Below are positions 1 to 7,976 of a stretch of DNA of 64,000 nucleotides, in pieces. The notes beneath the pieces are model-generated. The model was given only the letters and a program-made list of their open reading frames with translations, was not told where the DNA came from and searched no databases. The stretch's first letter is position 1, and every line of letters starts with the position of its first letter. Both the position numbers and the translations under genes were made by a program. Origin of the DNA: Actinomyces timonensis DSM 23838 (lineage in GTDB: Bacteria; Actinomycetota; Actinomycetes; Actinomycetales; Actinomycetaceae); assembly GCF_000295095.1 (NCBI RefSeq), contig NZ_JH806632.1, positions 322,450-386,449 on the forward strand. Reading direction: 5' to 3'.

Positions 1-1465
1 CGCCGGTGGCGCCGAGACGGCCGTCGACGGCGGCGCGGGCGGCGTCCAGCAGGGCGGCCGCGGCGGGCTCGGCGCGCAGGAGGACGGCGGGGGCGGAGGC
101 CGCCAGGGGCACGCCGCGCCTCCCGAGCTCACGGGCGACGGCCTGGGCCCGCCCGGCGGAGCGCACGATGACGGCCATCTCACCCCAGGGGGTGGCGTGG
201 TGGATGTGCTCGGCGCGCAGGACGCGGGCCACATGCGCGGCCTCCTGGCTGGCGGAGGACGCGATGAGCGGCTCGATCCCGCTTGGCCCCCCGCCCGGCG
301 TTTGCGTCCCCTGGGCAGCGTCCTGGGGCGCGCCCGCGCCGCGTGGCTCCTGGGAAAGCCTCGGACGGCGGTGGGCGGCCGATCCCGTGACGGGCAGGCG
401 CCCGGCCTGGTCGGCCCACAGGGCCGCGAGCGCGGGGGTGCCGCGGTGCAGGACGCCCAGGCTCATACGGCGGGCGGCCAGCCCGGAGCGGTCCTCGGCG
501 GCGGACAAGAGGCTGGGGGATCCGCCCCGGAAGGTCTCGACAGCGACGTCCGGGTCCCCCAGGACCACGACCTGGGCGCGGTGGCCGCGCTCGTCGGGGC
601 GGGTGAGGGCGGCCAGGAGCCGGGCGGTGGCGGCGGTGCAGTCCTGGTAGTCGTCCACGATGACCAGGCCGGGCACGGGCGAGGGCACGGCGACGCCGTC
701 GGCGTTCCAGGTGGCCAGGGCTTCGGCGGCGCGGTCCTGGAGGCGGGCGGTGTCCATGCGGCGGGTGTCCGCGCGGCGCTCGGCGGTGGGGCGGCCCTGG
801 GCGTCCCAGGTGCGCAGGAGCGCGGAGGCCGGCCCCCACAGGGGGACGTCGAGGGCGCGGCCGAGATCGGCGAGCTCGTCGGCGGTGATGCCGAGCTCCC
901 CGGCGCGGGCGAGGAGGTTGCGCAGCTCGGTGCGGAAGGCGCGCGAGGCGACGGCCTCGGGCGGCAGGCCGGGCCACTGCTCGGGGTGGATGAGGGCGGC
1001 CAGCGCGGCATCCTCCTCAGCGCCGGCGAGCAGGACCGGGGCGGGCAGCGGGTCCGGGCGCTGGGTGAGGGAGGCGGTGAGGATGGTCAGGGCGAGGGCG
1101 GCGGGTGTGCGGACGCGGACCACTCCCCCGCCCTCAGCGCCAAGCAGCGCGGCGGCGCGCTGGCGCAGGCGGTCCGCGCGGATGCGGGTGGGGGCCAGGA
1201 GGACGGCGTCACTCCCCTGCCCGACGGCGCCTGCGAGCATCCGCAGGGCGAGGCTCGTCTTGCCGGTGCCCGGTGCGCCGAGCACAACGATGTTGTCCCC
1301 GCTGGCGGCTGCCTCGAGGACGGCGCGGGCGGACTCGTCCGGCTCGGGCAGGGGCTCGGGCGCGGGGGCGGGCAGGAGGCGCAGCGGCGCGGGGCTCACG
1401 GCACCGGCAGTGCTGGCCGCGCTCTCAGCGCTGCCAGTACTCGGGGAGGCCTCCTGGATCCGCAT
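1..1465 (-). CDS. UvrD/Rep-family DNA helicase, AdnA-like (3' part beyond window)
   Basis: Open reading frame that starts at ATG 1465 and runs off the left edge without a stop, about 488 residues seen. The N-terminal 60 residues are Ala/Pro-rich; then a Walker A motif GAPGTGKT lies at about residues 63-70 and a Walker B-like VIVDDYQD near residue 267, as in superfamily I UvrD/Rep ATPases. Aspartate replaces the usual second glutamate, as in the AdnA branch of actinobacterial recombination motors. In mycobacteria adnA lies close to a DUF3107 gene and rhlE, and the next genes here are exactly a DUF3107 gene, a MiaE-like gene and a DEAD-box helicase, which supports AdnA over a generic UvrD. AdnAB resects double-strand breaks; its nuclease domain would lie outside the window, so the assignment is not proven. 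Confidence 0.75.
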   Translation of the reverse strand, partial: MRIQEASPSTGSAESAASTAGAVSPAPLRLLPAPAPEPLPEPDESARAVLEAAASGDNIVVLGAPGTGKTSLALRMLAGAVGQGSDAVLLAPTRIRADRLRQRAAALLGAEGGGVVRVRTPAALALTILTASLTQRPDPLPAPVLLAGAEEDAALAALIHPEQWPGLPPEAVASRAFRTELRNLLARAGELGITADELADLGRALDVPLWGPASALLRTWDAQGRPTAERRADTRRMDTARLQDRAAEALATWNADGVAVPSPVPGLVIVDDYQDCTAATARLLAALTRPDERGHRAQVVVLGDPDVAVETFRGGSPSLLSAAEDRSGLAARRMSLGVLHRGTPALAALWADQAGRLPVTGSAAHRRPRLSQEPRGAGAPQDAAQGTQTPGGGPSGIEPLIASSASQEAAHVARVLRAEHIHHATPWGEMAVIVRSAGRAQAVARELGRRGVPLAASAPAVLLRAEPAAAALLDAARAAVDGRLGATG

Positions 1466-1683
1466 GGGCCTATCTCACCACGCCCCACTGACATGAATAG
1501 GCACCCGTACGGCTTAAGGGGCGGGGTCGGGATCCCGTCCGCGCGGCGCGAAAAGAGGGCGCCTGGAGCCCCCGCGATCGCCGTCGTGTGGCGCCGGAGC
1601 CCTACGATCAGGGGCAGCGCCGCGGGGCCCGCAGGGGCCGCCCGCGCGAGATCCATCCTCACCCCGCTCTCCAAGGAGTCACC

Positions 1684-1899
1684 ATGCAGGTCAGCCTCGG
1701 CTTCAAGCACGCCGCCCGTCAGATCGAGATCGAGACCTCCGCCTCCCATGACGAGGTCCTGGGCGCGCTGGCCGACTCGGCCACGAAGGACGTCGTGCTC
1801 ACGGATGACAAGGGCCGCAAGGTGCTCGTTCCCGCGGGCTCCCTGGCCTACGCCGAGCTCGGGGCCGCCGAGCAGCGCCGCGTCGGCTTCGGCATCTGA
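1684..1899 (+). CDS. DUF3107 family protein
   Basis: 71-residue protein starting MQVSLGFKHAARQIEI. ATG 1684 is preceded by a clear AAGGAG ribosome binding site. It matches the length and pattern of the actinobacterial DUF3107 family (mycobacterial TB9.4 type): a short beta-rich protein with a central DDKGRKVLVPAGSLAYAELG segment and an end near RRVGFGI. The family has no established biochemical role. It is divergent from the AdnA-like gene and convergent with the MiaE-like gene. No membrane segment or metal-binding motif is visible. Confidence 0.85.
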   Translation: MQVSLGFKHAARQIEIETSASHDEVLGALADSATKDVVLTDDKGRKVLVPAGSLAYAELGAAEQRRVGFGI

Positions 1900-1942
1900 G
1901 GCCGCTCCCGCGGTCTCGCCGCGTGCCTCACTCCATACTGGA

Positions 1943-1973
1943 CGAGCCCGACGGCCACGCGCCGTCGGGCTCG
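1943..1973. terminator. Bidirectional hairpin between convergent genes
   Basis: A perfect 13-bp inverted repeat (1943-1955 with 1961-1973, arms beginning CGAGCCCGACGG) with a 5-nt loop. It lies 43 bp after the DUF3107 stop and 23 bp before the end of the opposing MiaE-like gene. No T tract follows, which is common for terminators in GC-rich Actinobacteria. It probably serves both genes. Confidence 0.7.
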
Positions 1974-1996
1974 CCTCATCGGGCCCGCCCCTGGGA

Positions 1997-2677
1997 TCAG
2001 ACCCTCAGACCCAGGCCCTTCATCCGGCTCGTCGTGCCGGAGGACAGGACGGCGGCCAGGCGGGCGGCGCCCTGCTCGCCGCCGGTGAGCTCGGGGAATC
2101 GGGCGAGCATGAGCTGGATCGCGCCGATCTCCTCCCCCGCCACCCGGCGGCCCCACAGTCCCAGCCGGGCGGCGAGCTGGGGGTCGCCGTCGAGATCGGC
2201 CATGAGCTCCGCGGCGGCGAAAGCGCCGAAGCGGTCCTCGGACAGGGCCTCCAGGACGGCGCCGCGCACCGTGGGCGGCAGCGAGTCGGTCAGGGCCATC
2301 CCGAAGTCGACGAGCAGCCCGAAGGACAGGTAGGTCTTGACCAGCCGCTCGGCCCAGTCGTGGGGCCGGAGGCGATCGTCGACGTCGCCCAGGGAGCCCA
2401 GGAAGCGCTCGGCGGCGGCCAGCACGTCGATGCCCTCGTCGGCGCCGATGCGGATGATCGTGTCGAAGGCCCGCACCTTGGCCGCGCTCATGCGCAGCAG
2501 CTCGACGCGCGCGGGCATCGCCGGGGCCTTGTCCGCGTCCTTGGCGTAGCGCGTGCAGGCCACGGAGCAGCTGTAGCCGACGACGCCGAGCACGGCGGCG
2601 GTGAAGGCGTCGGGTCCGCTGGCGGCAGGGGGCTGGGGCGCCTGGGAGAGGGCTGGGTCAGGAACGGAAGGGCTCAT
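1997..2677 (-). CDS. Ferritin-like protein, MiaE-like (tRNA hydroxylase-like) family
   Basis: 226 residues when started at ATG 2677. A TACGCT hexamer lies exactly 6 nt before this ATG and there is no ribosome binding site, so the mRNA is probably leaderless. The protein is mostly helical and matches the actinobacterial ferritin-like proteins related to the di-iron tRNA hydroxylase MiaE, usually found between DUF3107 and a DEAD-box helicase as here. A cysteine pair occurs early (GYSCSVACTRY). The true substrate of this branch is not established, so tRNA hydroxylation is only a family-level inference. Confidence 0.75.
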   Translation of the reverse strand: MSPSVPDPALSQAPQPPAASGPDAFTAAVLGVVGYSCSVACTRYAKDADKAPAMPARVELLRMSAAKVRAFDTIIRIGADEGIDVLAAAERFLGSLGDVDDRLRPHDWAERLVKTYLSFGLLVDFGMALTDSLPPTVRGAVLEALSEDRFGAFAAAELMADLDGDPQLAARLGLWGRRVAGEEIGAIQLMLARFPELTGGEQGAARLAAVLSSGTTSRMKGLGLRV

Positions 2678-3076
2678 GGGCAAAGCGTAGAGCGAAGGCC
2701 CCGCGCCCGTGGCCGGGTTGACGGCGCTGACCGTCGTGACCGGCTTGTCTGGGTCGGCGGGGCGAGCGGCTGTGGCGGCGCCCGCGTGATGTGCCCCACC
2801 TACCGGGGGCAATCGAGGCCGGGCAGGCGCTGGGAGGGAGGATGACCGGTAGTCTGCGAGCGTCCACGGTTGCCCGGTCGTCCAGCAGCCTGGTCCCGCC
2901 GGCTCGCGAGCCGCGCCCTGAGCGGGACATGATTCACGATCGGCTGCCACATACACGACCGCGCGCGCGGCAGTGGGCCCCTCCGGCCCGGGCCGCGCCG
3001 AGCCCGCCTGGCCAGCGCAGGAGCCCCTGCCTCGCCCGCGCGCCCGAGGCCGCGGCACTCATCCATAAGGAACGTC
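2678..3076. other. 399-bp divergent intergenic region
   Basis: Lies between the divergent MiaE-like and DEAD-box helicase genes. The promoter-like hexamer of the MiaE-like gene is at its left end. An AAGGA ribosome binding site precedes the helicase GTG at its right end. The remainder is probably the long 5' leader of the helicase mRNA. No convincing gene, known riboswitch or strong palindrome was seen. Confidence 0.4.
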
Positions 3077-4777
3077 GTGACCGACGAGAACCCCGACATC
3101 ACCACCCCCGCCTCGGCTGACTCGGCCGCCTCAGCCGCGAGCGCGCCCAGCGCCGGGAGTGCCCCCGAGGCCCCCGCCTCGGGCCTCATCGAGACCGCGG
3201 GAGCCCACGCCCCCGTCCTGGACGAGGCCACCCCCGACATCACCGACGAGGGCGCCCAGGTGGACCTCAGCATCAAGTCCTTCGCGGACTTCGGCGTCGA
3301 GCCGGAGATCTGCGAGGCCCTGGCCTCCAAGGGCATCATCCACCCCTTCCCCATCCAGGCCCTCACCCTCCCGGTGGCCCTGGAGGGCAACGACATCATC
3401 GGCCAGGCCAAGACCGGCACCGGCAAGACCCTGGGCTTCGGCATCCCGCTGCTCATGGACACCCTGGGCCCGGGCGAGGACGGCTGGGACGAGGACCCCG
3501 CCTCCGGCAGCCCCCAGGCGCTCATCGTCCTGCCCACCCGCGAGCTGGCCAAGCAGGTCGCCGTCGAGCTGGAGCAGGCCGCCGCCAAGCGCACGGTGCG
3601 CATCGTCCAGGTCTACGGCGGTCGCGCCTACGAGCCGCAGATCGAGGCCCTGGAGAAGGGCGCCGAGATCGTCGTGGGCACCCCCGGGCGCCTCATCGAC
3701 CTCATGGACCGCGCCGTCCTCGACCTCACCCACGTGACCACCGTCGTGCTCGACGAGGCCGACGAGATGCTGGACCTGGGCTTCCTGCCCGACGTGGAGA
3801 AGATCCTGGCCCGCACCCGCCCCGACCGCCAGACGATGCTGTTCAGCGCCACGATGCCGGGCGCCGTCGTCGCCCTGGCCCGCCGCTACATGACCCAGCC
3901 GACCCACATCCGCGCCCAGGACCCCGGCGACGAGTCGATGACGGTCAAGTCCGTGGCGCAGGTCGTCTACCGCACGCACGCCCTGAACAAGGTGGAGGTC
4001 GTCGCCCGGATCCTCCAGGCCGAGGGCCGGGGCCGCACGATCATCTTCGCGCGGACCAAGCGCACGGCGGCCCGGGTGGCCGACGACCTGGCCTCGCGCG
4101 GCTTCGCCACCGGCGCGCTGCACGGCGACCTCGGCCAGGGGGCGCGCGAGCAGGCCCTGCGCGCCTTCCGCAACGGCAAGGTGGACGTGCTCGTGGCCAC
4201 CGATGTGGCCGCGCGCGGCATCGACGTCGACGACGTCACCCACGTCATCAACTACCAGTGCCCCGAGGACGAGAAGATCTACGTCCACCGCATCGGGCGC
4301 ACGGGCCGCGCCGGGAACGCGGGCACGGCCGTGACCTTCGTGGACTGGGACGACACCCCCCGCTGGCGCCTCATCGCCAAGGGCCTGGGGATGCCGGAGA
4401 CCGAGCCCATCGAGACCTACCACACGAGCGAGCACCTGTACTCCGACCTGTCGATCCCTGAGGGCACCACGGGCACGCTGCCGCGCTCCAAGCGGACGCT
4501 GGCCGGCCTGGACGCCGAGGAGATCGAGGACCTGGGCGAGACCGGCAAGCACGGCGGCCGTGATGGCCGGGGCGCCCGTCGCGACGGCCGTGGCGGCCGA
4601 AGTGGTCGCGGCGGCGCCAGGGGCCGTGATGGTCGCGGCTCGCGCTCCCGCGGGGGCCAGGGCGGCGAGCGCCGTCAGTCGTCCCGGCGGGAGGCCGACG
4701 GCGAGGCGCCCCGCCGCAAGAGGAACCGCAAGCGCACCCGCGGCGGCAAGCCGACCGGCTCAGGCGACCAGGACTGA
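3077..4777 (+). CDS. DEAD-box ATP-dependent RNA helicase (RhlE/CsdA type)
   Basis: 566 residues starting at GTG 3077 after an AAGGA site. An acidic/Ala-rich leader of about 65 residues precedes a full helicase core: Q motif ending PFPIQ (about 91-95), Walker A AKTGTGKT (about 111-118), PTRELAKQ, TPGRLIDLMD, VLDEADEM (about 224-231), SAT, and the C-terminal HRIGRTGRAG (about 405). The last 70 residues are an Arg/Gly/Asp-rich basic tail (DGRG and RGG-like repeats), typical of RNA-binding extensions in actinobacterial RhlE/CsdA proteins. Expected role: unwinding structured RNA in ribosome assembly or mRNA turnover. The long leader upstream would fit post-transcriptional control, but no element was identified. 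Confidence 0.92.
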   Translation: MTDENPDITTPASADSAASAASAPSAGSAPEAPASGLIETAGAHAPVLDEATPDITDEGAQVDLSIKSFADFGVEPEICEALASKGIIHPFPIQALTLPVALEGNDIIGQAKTGTGKTLGFGIPLLMDTLGPGEDGWDEDPASGSPQALIVLPTRELAKQVAVELEQAAAKRTVRIVQVYGGRAYEPQIEALEKGAEIVVGTPGRLIDLMDRAVLDLTHVTTVVLDEADEMLDLGFLPDVEKILARTRPDRQTMLFSATMPGAVVALARRYMTQPTHIRAQDPGDESMTVKSVAQVVYRTHALNKVEVVARILQAEGRGRTIIFARTKRTAARVADDLASRGFATGALHGDLGQGAREQALRAFRNGKVDVLVATDVAARGIDVDDVTHVINYQCPEDEKIYVHRIGRTGRAGNAGTAVTFVDWDDTPRWRLIAKGLGMPETEPIETYHTSEHLYSDLSIPEGTTGTLPRSKRTLAGLDAEEIEDLGETGKHGGRDGRGARRDGRGGRSGRGGARGRDGRGSRSRGGQGGERRQSSRREADGEAPRRKRNRKRTRGGKPTGSGDQD

Positions 4778-4820
4778 GACCCGGACCAGGGCTGATCCCC
4801 GGGCCGCGCGCCACTCGGGC

Positions 4821-5447
4821 TCAGAAGTGCTCGCTGATGTAGGCGGTGACGCCGTCGCCGATCATCTGGACGGCGATCGCGGCGAGAAGGAGCCCCATGA
4901 CGCGGGTGAGCACGAGGATCATCGCCTCGCCCAGCACCCGGTGAAGGGTGAGCGAGAAGCGCAGGGACAGCCAGGTGATGACGTGGACGGCGATGATCGC
5001 CAGAGTGACGGAGACCCAGCCCGCCGTGGGGACGGGCGCGGACTCGACGGCGACCATGGCCGCGACGATCGCACCCGGGCCCGCGAGCAGCGGAGTGCCC
5101 AGGGGGACAAGGGCGACGTGGGAATCAGCTGGCTCGGTCTCGGAGGCGCTGTGGGAGTGCTCGGTGAGCAGCTCCAGTGCGACGAGCAGCAGGAGGAGCC
5201 CGCCGGAGACCTGGAGCGCGGCCACTGAGATCCCCAGGAGCCCCAGGATGTAGCGCCCGAAGATGGCGAAGGCGAGGATGACGCCGAAGCTGAGCAGCGT
5301 TGCCTGGCGGGCGGAGGCGCGCCGCTCGGAGGGGCCCTGGCGGCGGGTGAGCGACAGGAAGATGGGGACGGCGCCGAGCGGGTCCTGGATGACGAGGATC
5401 GTCGTGAAAGAGGCGAGGAAGATGGCGGGATTGAAGACGGCGTCCAT
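4821..5447 (-). CDS. MarC family integral membrane protein
   Basis: 208 residues with about six hydrophobic segments. It begins MDAVFNPAIFLASFTTI and contains the family hallmark VIQDPLGAVPIFLSLT near residue 20 and a conserved PLGTPLLAGPGAI in the middle. Length matches the MarC/UPF0056 family. MarC was once linked to multiple antibiotic resistance in E. coli, but the function is unproven. ATG 5447 overlaps by one base the TGA of the upstream PHP gene (TGATG), so the two are co-transcribed and translationally coupled. Confidence 0.9.
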   Translation of the reverse strand: MDAVFNPAIFLASFTTILVIQDPLGAVPIFLSLTRRQGPSERRASARQATLLSFGVILAFAIFGRYILGLLGISVAALQVSGGLLLLLVALELLTEHSHSASETEPADSHVALVPLGTPLLAGPGAIVAAMVAVESAPVPTAGWVSVTLAIIAVHVITWLSLRFSLTLHRVLGEAMILVLTRVMGLLLAAIAVQMIGDGVTAYISEHF

Positions 5448-6301
5448 CACTGGTGGCCCTCCGGGACGATGAGCGGGAGCGCCCCCTCGTCCACGATCCT
5501 CTCGAGGAGCTCGGGGGGCATGAGGTTCTCCCCGAGGCGGTTGGGCTTCCCGGCCCCGTGGTAGTCGGAGGATCCTGAGACTCCCAGGCCGAGGCTCTCG
5601 GCGAGGCGCTGCGCGGCGAGTCGGTCGGCGGGGCCGTGGTCGCGGTGGTCGACCTCGAGGGCGGCGAGCCCGGCCTCGGCCATGGCGGCGAAAGTCTCGT
5701 CGGGAACAAGCCGGCGCTGGCGCTTCGAGGCCCGGGGGTGGGCGGCGACCGGCACGCCCCCGGCGGCGCGCACGAGGGCGCAGGCCTCGACGGGGTCGAG
5801 CGCCCAGTAGCGCACGTAGTAGGGGCTGGAGACGGCCAGCGGGCCGGCGAAGGCGGCGTCGCGGTTGGCGAACGAGCCGGCGGCGACGAGCGCGTCGGCG
5901 ATATGGGGCCGGCCGATCGTGTGCCCGGCGGACTGGGCGAGCACGTCCTCCCAGGTGATGGGGTAGTCGACGGCGATGCGCTCGACCATGCGCTGGGCGC
6001 GGGTGGACCGGGAGTCGCGGGCGTGGGCGAAGGCCTCGGCGAGGGCCGCGTTCTCGGGGTCGAAGAGGTAGGCGAGCAGGTGGAGGGTGACGCCGTTCGC
6101 GGCGCAGGAGATCTCCGTGCCGCGAAGGAGGGCCACGCCCGTGTCGTCGACGGCGGCCGCGGCCTCGGCCCAGCCGGAGGTGGTGTCGTGGTCGGTCAGG
6201 CCGACGACGTCGAGGCCCGCCGCTGCGGCTGCCTGCATGAGCTCCGCCGGGGTGTCCGTGCCGTCGGAGCAGGCGGAGTGGGTATGGGGGTCGATGCGCA
6301 C
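5447..6301 (-). CDS. PHP domain phosphoesterase (RNase AM/YciV-like)
   Basis: 284 residues with the metal ligands of the PHP superfamily in order: DPHTHSACSDGTDTP at residues 4-18, GLTDHDT (about 34-40), AHPRASKR (about 180) and SDYHGAGK near the C terminus. The length fits the YciV/TrpH group, metal-dependent 3'-5' phosphoesterases acting on 3',5'-nucleoside bisphosphates or RNA 5' ends. The exact substrate cannot be told from sequence. Start GTG 6301 has a TAGACT hexamer 6 nt upstream and no ribosome binding site (leaderless pattern). It is the first gene of a two-gene unit with MarC. Confidence 0.85.
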   Translation of the reverse strand: MRIDPHTHSACSDGTDTPAELMQAAAAAGLDVVGLTDHDTTSGWAEAAAAVDDTGVALLRGTEISCAANGVTLHLLAYLFDPENAALAEAFAHARDSRSTRAQRMVERIAVDYPITWEDVLAQSAGHTIGRPHIADALVAAGSFANRDAAFAGPLAVSSPYYVRYWALDPVEACALVRAAGGVPVAAHPRASKRQRRLVPDETFAAMAEAGLAALEVDHRDHGPADRLAAQRLAESLGLGVSGSSDYHGAGKPNRLGENLMPPELLERIVDEGALPLIVPEGHQ

Positions 6302-6347
6302 CGGCCAAGTCTAGGCGGGCGGCGCGGGAGCGGAGCGCGCCTGCCGC

Positions 6348-6632
6348 TCAGACGGCCTCGTACTGGGTGATTGACGGCTCGGCGTCGCACAGCTCGACGA
6401 GCGCGGGGACGAGGGTGGTGAAGTGGGGCGAGGCGTTGTGGGCCTCGATGGCGGCGTCGTCGGCCCAGCCCTCGAGGAAGGTGAGGACGGTGGGGTCCTG
6501 GCGGGACTGGAGGAGCTCGTAGGAGACGTTGCCCTCCTCGGCGAGGGAGGAGGCGACGAGCTCGCCGGCCCTGGCGATGAACTGGTCCACGGCGTCGGCC
6601 CGGACGGAGAAGGTGGCGATGATGCTGATCAT
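6348..6632 (-). CDS. Antibiotic biosynthesis monooxygenase (ABM) domain protein
   Basis: 94 residues beginning MISIIATFSVRADAVDQF; the ATG at 6632 follows an AGGAG site. The ferredoxin-like ABM fold is recognised from the N-terminal strand, the central NVSYELLQSRQDPTVLTFLE, and AIEAHNASPHFTTLVP. Members are small dimeric cofactor-free monooxygenases or unknown-function proteins (YgiN, LsrG and quinol monooxygenase relatives). No genomic partner fixes the substrate. It is transcribed away from the divergent oxidoreductase at 6739. Confidence 0.85.
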   Translation of the reverse strand: MISIIATFSVRADAVDQFIARAGELVASSLAEEGNVSYELLQSRQDPTVLTFLEGWADDAAIEAHNASPHFTTLVPALVELCDAEPSITQYEAV

Positions 6633-6738
6633 GAGGAACTCCTGCCTGACATGCGATGGAGCCTCGACGCTGGCACGGCCGCCTCGCTCGGCCGCGCCAG
6701 CGGTGACAGGGGCCCGGCTGAGTGGAACAGTTGGGGGC

Positions 6739-7881
6739 ATGAGCCCAGCGAGCACCAGCCGCACCTCCCCCGACGTCGTCGCCCCCGGCACATCCCGCCT
6801 CAACGCCCCCACTGGCGCGCACAGGAGCCCCACCCCTGAGCGCCCGGTGCGCTTCGGCGTCGTCGGCGCGGGGTTCATCGCCACCTGGTTCGCGCAGGCC
6901 GTGGCCGCCGAGCCCGCGGCCGAGATCGTCGCCGTCACCTCGGCCCGTCCCGAGCGCGCCGCCGCCTACGCCGCCAAGCACGGCGTCCCCCGCACCCACG
7001 CCACGCTGGAGGAGATGCTCGCCGCCCACACACCGGGCTCCGCCGACCCGGTCGACGTCATCTACATCGGCTCGCCCAACTCCCTGCACGCCTCCCAGAC
7101 GATCGCGGCCCTGGAGGCCGGGTACGGCGTGCTCGTGGAGAAGCCCTTCGCGCTCACCCCCGCGCAGGCCCGTGCCATGGCGGCCACCGCCGAGCGCACG
7201 GGCGGCTTCCTCATGGAGGCCTGGCAGACCGCCTTCGAGCCGGGCACCGCCGCCATCCGTGCCGCCCTCCCCCGGCTCGGGGCGCTGCGCCGCGCCACGC
7301 TGGTGCGCGAGCAGTTCTCCTCCCGGATGACCGCCTACCGCGCCGGTGAGCTGCCCCCGGCCTTCGACCCGGCGCGCGGCGGCGGCTCGCTCATGGACCT
7401 CGGCATCTACCCGGTGAGCCTGGCCATTCACTTCCTGGGCCGCCCGGACCGCGTCACCGCCACAGCCCAGCTGCTGGACTCCGGCGTCGACTCCCACGGC
7501 ACCGTCGTCCTCTCCTACGACTCCGGCGAGCACGCGGGCCTGGAGGTCGCCTGCCTGCACTCCAAGACCTCGGCGAACGCCCTGGGCAGCCAGATCGCCG
7601 GGGAGTCCAGCGCGCTGCTCCTCGACCACTGCCAGTGGCCCGAGCGCATCAGCCTCGTCACCGCCCCGGGCTCGGACACGGAGGCGCGCGAGGATCTGTC
7701 CGTCACCCGCTCGGGCGAGGTCATGGGCCCGCTCCTGGCAGAGGTCTGCCGGCTCGTCCGCGCAGGCGCGCGCGGCTCGGACCTCCACCCCGTGGCCTCC
7801 TCGGTGACGGCGATCGAGGTCCTGGCCGAGGCCCGCGCGCAGATCGGTGTGCGTTTCCCCGACGACGACACCGAGGCCTGA
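6739..7881 (+). CDS. Gfo/Idh/MocA family NAD(P)-dependent oxidoreductase
   Basis: 380 residues from ATG 6739. A Thr/Ser/Pro-rich leader of about 40 residues precedes the Rossmann motif GVVGAGFIATWFAQAV. The catalytic-lysine motif EKPFALTP and the C-terminal GGSLMDLGIYPVSLAIHFLG segment are typical of the family, which oxidises sugars, inositols or related polyols. The substrate is not identifiable. The start is chosen because an AACAGT hexamer sits 7 nt upstream with no ribosome binding site; a longer in-frame extension exists but would begin inside the upstream promoter region. Confidence 0.88.
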   Translation: MSPASTSRTSPDVVAPGTSRLNAPTGAHRSPTPERPVRFGVVGAGFIATWFAQAVAAEPAAEIVAVTSARPERAAAYAAKHGVPRTHATLEEMLAAHTPGSADPVDVIYIGSPNSLHASQTIAALEAGYGVLVEKPFALTPAQARAMAATAERTGGFLMEAWQTAFEPGTAAIRAALPRLGALRRATLVREQFSSRMTAYRAGELPPAFDPARGGGSLMDLGIYPVSLAIHFLGRPDRVTATAQLLDSGVDSHGTVVLSYDSGEHAGLEVACLHSKTSANALGSQIAGESSALLLDHCQWPERISLVTAPGSDTEAREDLSVTRSGEVMGPLLAEVCRLVRAGARGSDLHPVASSVTAIEVLAEARAQIGVRFPDDDTEA

Positions 7882-7976
7882 GCCGGGAGGCCTGGGCCCA
7901 TGCTCCGCTCACCGGCCGGGAGGGCCCTTCCTCCCGGGGCTGGGCGAGCGCCGGGCCGCGGTGGGAGGATGCCCCC

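Noticed and set aside
197-2845. Very long plus-strand open frame (882 codons) and similar long frames on other strands
   Set aside because: It overlaps a well-supported helicase and a MiaE-like gene on the other strand; long antisense frames are expected in DNA of this GC content and the translation is low-complexity Gly/Arg.
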